Source: an uncultured Eubacteriales bacterium | Lineage (GTDB): Bacteria > Bacillota > Clostridia > Monoglobales > Monoglobaceae | Length of the DNA: 10,534 nt | Assembly (NCBI GenBank): GCA_900552305.1 | Contig: URZD01000064.1 | Span: 1-10,534, forward strand | Reading direction: 5' to 3' | Shown here: piece after piece, positions 6,926 to 10,534 of the stretch | Numbering within the stretch: position 1 is the first letter of the stretch | Layout: each line of letters begins with the position of its first letter | Notes under the pieces: generated by a model | What the model was told of the DNA's origin: nothing | The model's input: only the letters and a program-made list of their open reading frames with translations | Databases searched by the model: none | Program-made: the position numbers and the translations under genes

Positions 6926-7322
6926 GGCAAACTGTTGTGCAACCAACGGATAAGCAGGGGATCCATCAGCGATAAACTTAAATGTTTTTGGGGGCTTCAC
7001 AATATTCTTAAAAGCCATACGCATAGCTAAAATACAAGCACCGACACCGCGGTTATCGGAAACTCTGTAACCGGTGATTGAGCGGGAAACAGCGTCCGTA
7101 TCTCGCTTTGGTGTAAGGTATGTAATCGGAGTAATGCCATACTTCGTGCTTTATGATGCGCGGAGGTTTGTCGGTTTTAAATTTTTGATATTCGGGCGAA
7201 TACGAATCATCAAAAGCAAATTGCCTGAGAAGTATAAATTTGCAGATAAATTTAAAAAGAAATGAAATTATTTGCAAAAGGAATTGATTTTGTACAAGTA
7301 AATAGTGTATAATAGAGTTCAT
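6890..7322 (-). pseudogene. DDE-type transposase, frameshifted and 3'-truncated
   Basis: Two blocks of one transposase survive on the - strand in different frames. The first begins with ATG at 7322 (MNSIIHYLLVQ) and reads through SYSPEYQKF and KPPRIIKHEVWHY, then stops at 7053. The second, shifted by one base, starts near 7096 and reads DAVSRSITGYRVSDNRGVG, then ACILAMRMAF, FKFIADGSPAYPL and NFDIT. I recognise this as the catalytic core of a Firmicutes DDE transposase that includes two of the acidic residues (the D before AVSRS and the D of ADG). The part with the last acidic residue and the C-terminus is missing. Intact relatives are much longer, so an internal deletion with frameshift near 7100 and a large 3' loss are inferred. 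The exact IS family is not certain. Confidence 0.8.
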
Positions 7323-7403
7323 AGCAATAGTCTCCTTTTGGACTGTTCACTTAATTGTAGTGTTAGCAACTCAATTATACAGCAAAAGGGAGGTTATTGC
7401 TAT
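7321..7403 (-). promoter_or_regulatory. SD-sequestering inverted repeat with internal -10 box, DDE transposase leader
   Basis: On the - strand the 5' arm (7403-7383) and the 3' arm (7341-7321) match as ATAGCAATA/TATTGCTAT (nine pairs), then CTCC/GGAG and TTTTG/CAAAA with small interruptions. The 3' arm contains AGGAG (7336-7332), nine bases before the ATG at 7322. TATAAT (7379-7374) lies in the loop, so RNA begun there would not contain the masking arm. The -35 region is poor. Confidence 0.7.
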
Positions 7404-7443
7404 ATTTTTATACAAAAATCGTGAAACTTCCCAAAAATCAAGG

Positions 7444-7484
7444 TTTTAACGAGAGTTAAAATATATAAACAGGTGTGTCTGTTT
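7444..7484. repeat. Two adjacent small hairpins beside the DDE element leader
   Basis: TTTTAAC (7444-7450) and GTTAAAA (7455-7461) form a perfect seven-pair stem with a GAGA loop. AAACAG (7467-7472) and CTGTTT (7479-7484) form a six-pair stem with a six-base loop. They may be part of the insertion sequence end or only A/T-rich symmetry. Neither has a T-run that would make it a clear terminator. Confidence 0.35.
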
Positions 7485-7517
7485 GACCCTACCAAATAAT
7501 ATAAGGAGGGAATCAAC

Positions 7518-7691
7518 ATGAAAACAAAAGCGGAATTGCCGGCTTGCTCGGTGGCAACGGCGGTAGCGTTAATAGGCGGAAAGGCTCCGCTGCGTTTCTG
7601 CGTTATAAGACCGTTTGCATTTCGCGCGGTAAGACCGTTTGAGTCACTGTGCAATAAGGCTGTTGGCATTACTGCGCACAAAGGCGTTTAA
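7518..7691 (+). CDS. Small ORF of 57 codons with a strong SD, unknown
   Basis: The reading frame starts at ATG 7518, seven bases after AAGGAGGG (7503-7510), the best ribosome binding site in this part of the window, and ends at TAA 7689-7691. The product would begin MKTKAELPACSVATAVALIG and be basic, with two Cys in its first 30 residues and a repeated RPF motif (VIRPFAFRAVRPF). The repeat comes from a 12-base direct repeat, TAAGACCGTTTG, at 7606 and 7630, 24 bases apart and so in frame. No promoter is evident. It lies beside the DDE element remnant and could be a passenger or flanking repeat of it. I do not recognise a domain. A longer frame on the opposite strand (7400-7681) has only a TTG start and no SD. 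Coding is possible, not proven. Confidence 0.4.
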   Translation: MKTKAELPACSVATAVALIGGKAPLRFCVIRPFAFRAVRPFESLCNKAVGITAHKGV

Positions 7692-7730
7692 GAAGGATTT
7701 TGTGCGGCTAACCTGCCCAAAAGCGGAGCA

Positions 7731-8111
7731 TTAGAGTATTTCCTCAATGTGAAAGCCCTCCTGGTGCGGAATGTGATCCACAAGCATGGAAAACATAATA
7801 TATTCGCCCATAAAATCGGATTTTTCGCCCAGCTTGGCGTATTCCGTACTCTGTTTAAGTGAAATCTCTATTTGCTCAATTTCCTTTGTGCTGATAGTGA
7901 GCGATGCCCACATCCTGTGGTCCTCCCAAATATCGTGAACTTCATCAAGGCGGTCAAGAATTTCGTCCCACTGCCCGGCGTGTGCAAGCTCGTCTATCCC
8001 TTCACATTTGTCGCTTATTTCGCCCGTCATGTGCTGCATAACATATGCGTGTATACCGATAAAGCTGCCCATAATTATAAGTAAAACAAGAGAAATAACA
8101 AAAACGCGCAT
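7731..8111 (-). CDS. DUF4363 family membrane-anchored protein
   Basis: This 126-residue protein has one N-terminal hydrophobic segment (about 3-23, VFVISLVLLIIMGSFIGIHA) and a helical, charged remainder containing WDEILDRLDEVHDIWEDHRMW, consistent with a coiled bundle outside or at the membrane. The segment lacks an obvious cleavage site, so an anchor is more likely than a secreted signal. The sequence and its place directly after a DUF421 gene match the DUF4363 family, which I know as a frequent partner of DUF421 in spore-forming Firmicutes; its activity is unknown. Its ATG shares one base with the DUF421 stop (TAATG), so the two are translationally coupled. No convincing terminator was found in the 40 bases after its stop. 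Confidence 0.82.
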   Translation of the reverse strand: MRVFVISLVLLIIMGSFIGIHAYVMQHMTGEISDKCEGIDELAHAGQWDEILDRLDEVHDIWEDHRMWASLTISTKEIEQIEISLKQSTEYAKLGEKSDFMGEYIMFSMLVDHIPHQEGFHIEEIL

Positions 8112-8800
8112 TATTTATCACTGCCTTTCTTTTTTGATATGGGTATCATGACGATTGTGCCGCTGCGGTCGGCGGTCATGCAGAAAACATTGGAGAGCTT
8201 TTGCCGCTGTGCGTCAAGCTGCCTGTCAAGCCAGTCGTCATTGTAGCCGAGGCGTTTTAGGTTGCTGCGGTTGACCTTTCCATTGTCAATAATAACATAG
8301 CTGATTTGCGGCGGCTCCGCGTTTATATTCATGTCACCGGCGGTCAGCGGCTTGTTTTTCTCGTTGGGTATAACGCTTACATTGCCGTTTGTCTCCATAA
8401 TGACATATTCAACCTCGTCAAGGCTGACCGCGCCGTTGTTGCGCACAACCTCCATAAGGTCGTTTATGTTAAAACGCTGTTTTTCCATCTCGCTCTGGTT
8501 GATGTGTCCTTTTTCATAGAACACGCTCGGCTTGCCGTAAAAAAATTTGCGTGCGCCAAAGCTTTTGTATGCGCTGAACGATATTATGACCTCCAGTATC
8601 AGCAGCAGAAAAATCGCTATAAGGCTGTTTGCAATCGGCTGCGAGGTGTCCTGGATAGGAAGTGACGCAACCTCCGAAATTACTATTGTCACGACAAGCT
8701 CCGACGGTTCAAGCTCGCCTATCTGGCGTTTGCCGATCAGCCGCAGAGTAAGAACAACAAAAAAATACATTATTATGGTGCGTATGAATGTTATAAGCAA
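8111..8800 (-). CDS. DUF421 (YetF-like) membrane protein
   Basis: This 229-residue protein has hydrophobic segments at about 5-22, 34-48 and 57-77 and a soluble C-terminal region. The family signature RLIGKRQIGELEPSELVVTI (20-39) is plain. The soluble part has the usual two related halves (about 84-150, with EYVIMETNGNVSVIP, and about 160-220). Family members include Bacillus subtilis YetF and the spore protein 2Duf; a role in the spore inner membrane is established for 2Duf, not for this protein. The start is TTG at 8800, chosen because AAGGAGG (plus-strand 8808-8814) lies seven bases upstream and the signature follows at the normal distance. It heads a two-gene - strand operon with DUF4363. 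Its promoter in the gap to 8970 is not clear. Confidence 0.92.
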   Translation of the reverse strand: MLITFIRTIIMYFFVVLTLRLIGKRQIGELEPSELVVTIVISEVASLPIQDTSQPIANSLIAIFLLLILEVIISFSAYKSFGARKFFYGKPSVFYEKGHINQSEMEKQRFNINDLMEVVRNNGAVSLDEVEYVIMETNGNVSVIPNEKNKPLTAGDMNINAEPPQISYVIIDNGKVNRSNLKRLGYNDDWLDRQLDAQRQKLSNVFCMTADRSGTIVMIPISKKKGSDK

Positions 8801-8807
8801 TGCGATG

Positions 8808-8814
8808 CCTCCTT
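8808..8814 (-). promoter_or_regulatory. Ribosome binding site for a TTG start (DUF421 gene)
   Basis: On the - strand AAGGAGG precedes TTG 8800 by seven bases. This near-perfect SD decides the unusual start codon. Confidence 0.8.
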
Positions 8815-8901
8815 ATGTTGGGATATAAAACTTTTCCCAAAACGAACAATGTCCGTATCTGTTATATTTTTCATTATGCCCCGAAAATTTTTTAAAATGT
8901 A

Positions 8902-8936
8902 TTTACTGTAAACAAAATCTTTGCCGTGAATATAAT
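8902..8936 (+). promoter_or_regulatory. Possible promoter and dyad in the divergent intergenic region
   Basis: TATAAT (8931-8936) lies 34 bases before the + strand gene, with a weak -35 candidate TGTAAA (8907-8912, spacer 18). The -35 overlaps a perfect dyad, TTTACTGTAAA (8902-8912), which could be a regulator site between the two divergent operons. Evidence is limited to sequence appearance. Confidence 0.35.
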
Positions 8937-8970
8937 ATTATGATAGTATTTCAAAAAAGGAGTGTTTTTA

Positions 8971-9399
8971 ATGGGTATGGAGAGTACATATACGGACAGG
9001 GGCAGCCTTACGGTCAGCGTAACGGTTGCAAACCGTGCAATACCGATTGAAGGGGCAAAAGTCACGGTCAGCCGCGATACCGATTCGGGTGAGGAAATCA
9101 TACGCGTAATGATGACGGACGCAAGCGGAAACACGGAGCGCATATCGCTGCCCGCGCCGCCCGCGCAGAATTCGCTCTCGCCGGGAAACAGCAATGTGTA
9201 CAGCAAGTATAACGTGCGGGTGGAAAAGGACGGCTATTACACAACCGAAAATATGGGTGTGCCGGTATTTGCGGGAAGGACGTCAATTCAGCCGGTCGCG
9301 CTTCAGGCGCTGCCGTTCGGAATAAAAAGCGACGAGGTTATGACGGATACGGAAACCGAGCCGGATGCCCTTTTGCCGGAAACGGAGGAGGGGGAATGA
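8971..9399 (+). CDS. Small carboxypeptidase-regulatory-like beta-domain protein
   Basis: This 142-residue protein has a likely beta-sandwich region (about 10-115) with the pattern of carboxypeptidase regulatory-like or Ig-like domains: SLTVSVTV, then AIPIEGAKVTVSR, TDASGNTERISLP, YNVRVEKDGYYTTENMGVPV and a closing IQPVALQALP. Such domains usually act in binding or assembly, not catalysis. The acidic tail (DTETEPDALLPETEEGE) looks disordered. There is no signal peptide or membrane segment. The start at 8971 is preferred because AAAGGAG (8956-8962) is eight bases upstream; an earlier GTG at 8962 overlaps that site. The stop codon is followed one base later by the start of the SpoIID-like gene, so the two form an operon and may act together. 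The specific function is not known to me. Confidence 0.72.
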   Translation: MGMESTYTDRGSLTVSVTVANRAIPIEGAKVTVSRDTDSGEEIIRVMMTDASGNTERISLPAPPAQNSLSPGNSNVYSKYNVRVEKDGYYTTENMGVPVFAGRTSIQPVALQALPFGIKSDEVMTDTETEPDALLPETEEGE

Positions 9400-9400
9400 T

Positions 9401-10534
9401 ATGATAGGAAGGCCGTTTATTCCGCAGAATATAACAGTACACCTTGGCGCGCCCGATGCGGCGGCAGAGAATGTGACGGTGAGATTTCCCGCGTATATAA
9501 AGAATGTTGCATCCAGTGAGATTTATCCGACATGGCCGGAAAACGCGATAAGAGCAAATGTGTATGCGCAGATTTCGTACGCGCTTAACCGCGTCTATAC
9601 CGAGTGGTACCGTTCCCGCGGCTATGATTTTGATATAACAAACTCAACTGCGTATGACCAGGCGTTTGTGAAAAACCGTGACATTTTTGAGAACATAAGC
9701 CGCATTGTTGACGAAATCTTCAATAACTATGTGCGGCGGGCGGGGAATGTGGAGCCGCTTTTTACCGCGTTCTGTGACGGCAGAAACGTGCAGTGCAGCG
9801 GACTTTCGCAGTGGGGGAGCGTTGACCTTGCAAAGCAGGGGTATGTTCCCTATGATATACTGCGATATTACTACGGGGACGACATAGAGATTGTGCGCGA
9901 CGCGCCGATTCAGGATATGCGCGAGAGCTATCCGGGTATTCCGCTGCGGATAGGCAGCTCGGGCGGTGAGGTGCGGCTAATTCAGCAGCAGCTTAACGCA
10001 ATTTCAAGGGACTATCCGCTTATTCCGCGGATAAGTCAGCCTGACGGAACCTTCGGAGTGGAAACCCAGGAGGCGGTGCGGGCGTTCCAGAGGACGTTTA
10101 ACCTGCTTGAAGACGGAATTGTGGGAAAGGCTACATGGTATAAAATAAGCTATATCTATACGGCAGTGTTAAAGCTTGCGGAGCTTAATTCAGAGGGAAT
10201 TAAAATACAGGATGTGCCGACCGAGCTTGACGAGAGCGTGCGCGAGGGCGACATCGGCACTTCGGTAAGAATCATACAGTATTATTTATCATATATTTCG
10301 CTTTTCAACAATCAGATACCGCCGCTTGACATTGACGGCATTTTCGGGAATGCTACGCGGCAGTCGACCGAGGCGTTTCAGAAAACGTACGGCTTGCCGG
10401 TAACCGGGATTGTGGATGCGGAAACATGGCGAAAGATAAATGACATATACCTCGGCATAATCCGCGAAAACCCGCCCGATTATCGAATTGACACCTATAT
10501 ACCCTATCCGGGCGAGCCGCTTGTTATCGGCTCC
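9401..10534 (+). CDS. SpoIID-like protein with peptidoglycan-binding repeats, 3' partial
   Basis: The frame is open for 378 codons from ATG 9401 to the window edge. The SD-like GGAGGAGGGG (9384-9393) lies seven bases upstream, inside the end of the previous gene. Residues 1-168 resemble the SpoIID/LytB lytic transglycosylase fold: VASSEIYPTWPENAIRANVY (36-55) aligns with the SpoIID segment that carries the catalytic Glu (E40 here), and SGLSQWGSVDLAKQGY (133-148) with YDILRYYYGDD match its C-terminal part. Two PG_binding_1 repeats follow (about 185-250 and 285-347), each with the DGxFG and AFQ...G.VG/D.TW pattern, and a third may begin near 375. No signal peptide is visible, unusual for a wall enzyme but compatible with delivery inside a spore compartment or as a coat or cortex protein. 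Sporulation linkage is inference. The C-terminus lies outside the window. Confidence 0.85.
   Translation, partial: MIGRPFIPQNITVHLGAPDAAAENVTVRFPAYIKNVASSEIYPTWPENAIRANVYAQISYALNRVYTEWYRSRGYDFDITNSTAYDQAFVKNRDIFENISRIVDEIFNNYVRRAGNVEPLFTAFCDGRNVQCSGLSQWGSVDLAKQGYVPYDILRYYYGDDIEIVRDAPIQDMRESYPGIPLRIGSSGGEVRLIQQQLNAISRDYPLIPRISQPDGTFGVETQEAVRAFQRTFNLLEDGIVGKATWYKISYIYTAVLKLAELNSEGIKIQDVPTELDESVREGDIGTSVRIIQYYLSYISLFNNQIPPLDIDGIFGNATRQSTEAFQKTYGLPVTGIVDAETWRKINDIYLGIIRENPPDYRIDTYIPYPGEPLVIGS

Larger units (their letters stand above)
6890..7495 (-). mobile_element. Remnant of a DDE-transposase insertion sequence
   Basis: Read on the - strand, this segment carries a leader with a long inverted repeat followed by the first part of a DDE transposase, which ends where it meets the IS200 remnant. 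Its terminal inverted repeat is not certain. A segment at 7486-7495, read on the - strand as GGTAGGGTC, is a possible outer end, but the opposite end is lost and cannot be compared. Two small hairpins lie between that point and the leader. Confidence 0.65.

Noticed and set aside
7074..7265. 63-codon + strand frame over the DDE transposase remnant
   Set aside because: It is antisense to a recognisable transposase and has no SD or domain.
7606..7641. Repeat TAAGACCGTTTG as the start of a CRISPR or iteron array
   Set aside because: Only two 12-base copies exist, 24 bases apart and in frame within the small ORF.
7400..7681. 93-codon - strand frame opposite the small ORF
   Set aside because: It starts with TTG without an SD, and its end runs through the A/T-rich IS leader into the inverted repeat. 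The + strand frame has much better initiation signals, though neither is proven.
6489..7730. A novel defence or toxin-antitoxin island in the gene-poor region
   Set aside because: The region is accounted for by a terminator, two transposase remnants with their leaders, and one unproven small ORF; no toxin, nuclease or antitoxin features were seen.

Overview
The window looks like part of a chromosome of an anaerobic, spore-forming Clostridia-type bacterium, plausibly a gut Oscillospiraceae/Ruminococcus-like organism. The evidence is a multimeric NAD(P)-linked [FeFe] hydrogenase, a DUF4317 protein, a Clostridia-type citrate synthase, a DUF421/DUF4363 pair and a SpoIID-like peptidoglycan-binding protein. 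Genus-level assignment is inference only.

Bases 1-2745 hold the end of a hydrogenase operon. First comes the C-terminal half of the NuoF-like flavin/Fe-S subunit (HndC/HydB type), cut by the window edge. The complete catalytic [FeFe] subunit (HndD/HydA type) follows 15 bases later, and a strong intrinsic terminator closes the operon. Together they would exchange electrons between NAD(P)H, possibly ferredoxin, and protons/H2.

Bases 2763-6548 are ordinary chromosomal genes on the + strand: a DUF4317 protein of unknown function, a multi-pass acyltransferase-3 family membrane protein that probably shares its transcript, and a citrate/2-methylcitrate synthase with its own promoter and terminator. 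The DUF4317 and citrate synthase promoters are nearly the same: TTGA-type -35, 17-base spacer and an extended -10 (TGCTATAAT or TGCTAAAAT).

Bases about 6555-7500 are a graveyard of two broken insertion sequences that meet head-on near 6890. One is the 5' part of an IS200-like tnpA (+ strand). The other is a frameshifted, truncated DDE transposase (- strand). Each keeps a leader in which a long inverted repeat can bury the transposase Shine-Dalgarno (SD) sequence, with a TATAAT box between the two arms. Transcripts started inside the element would lack the inhibitory arm; read-through transcripts would carry it. This layout is the most interesting regulatory signal in the window. Next to the second remnant is a 57-codon small ORF with an excellent SD.

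Bases 7731-8800 (- strand) hold a two-gene operon, DUF421 (YetF-like membrane protein, TTG start) then DUF4363, joined by a TAATG overlap. Divergent from it, at 8971-10534, is a second pair: a small carboxypeptidase-regulatory-like beta-domain protein, and a SpoIID-like protein with at least two peptidoglycan-binding repeats that runs off the window. Neither shows a signal peptide. This half may be connected with spores or the cell envelope, but that is inference.

I saw no rRNA, tRNA or CRISPR array, and no clearly new defence or biosynthetic system.
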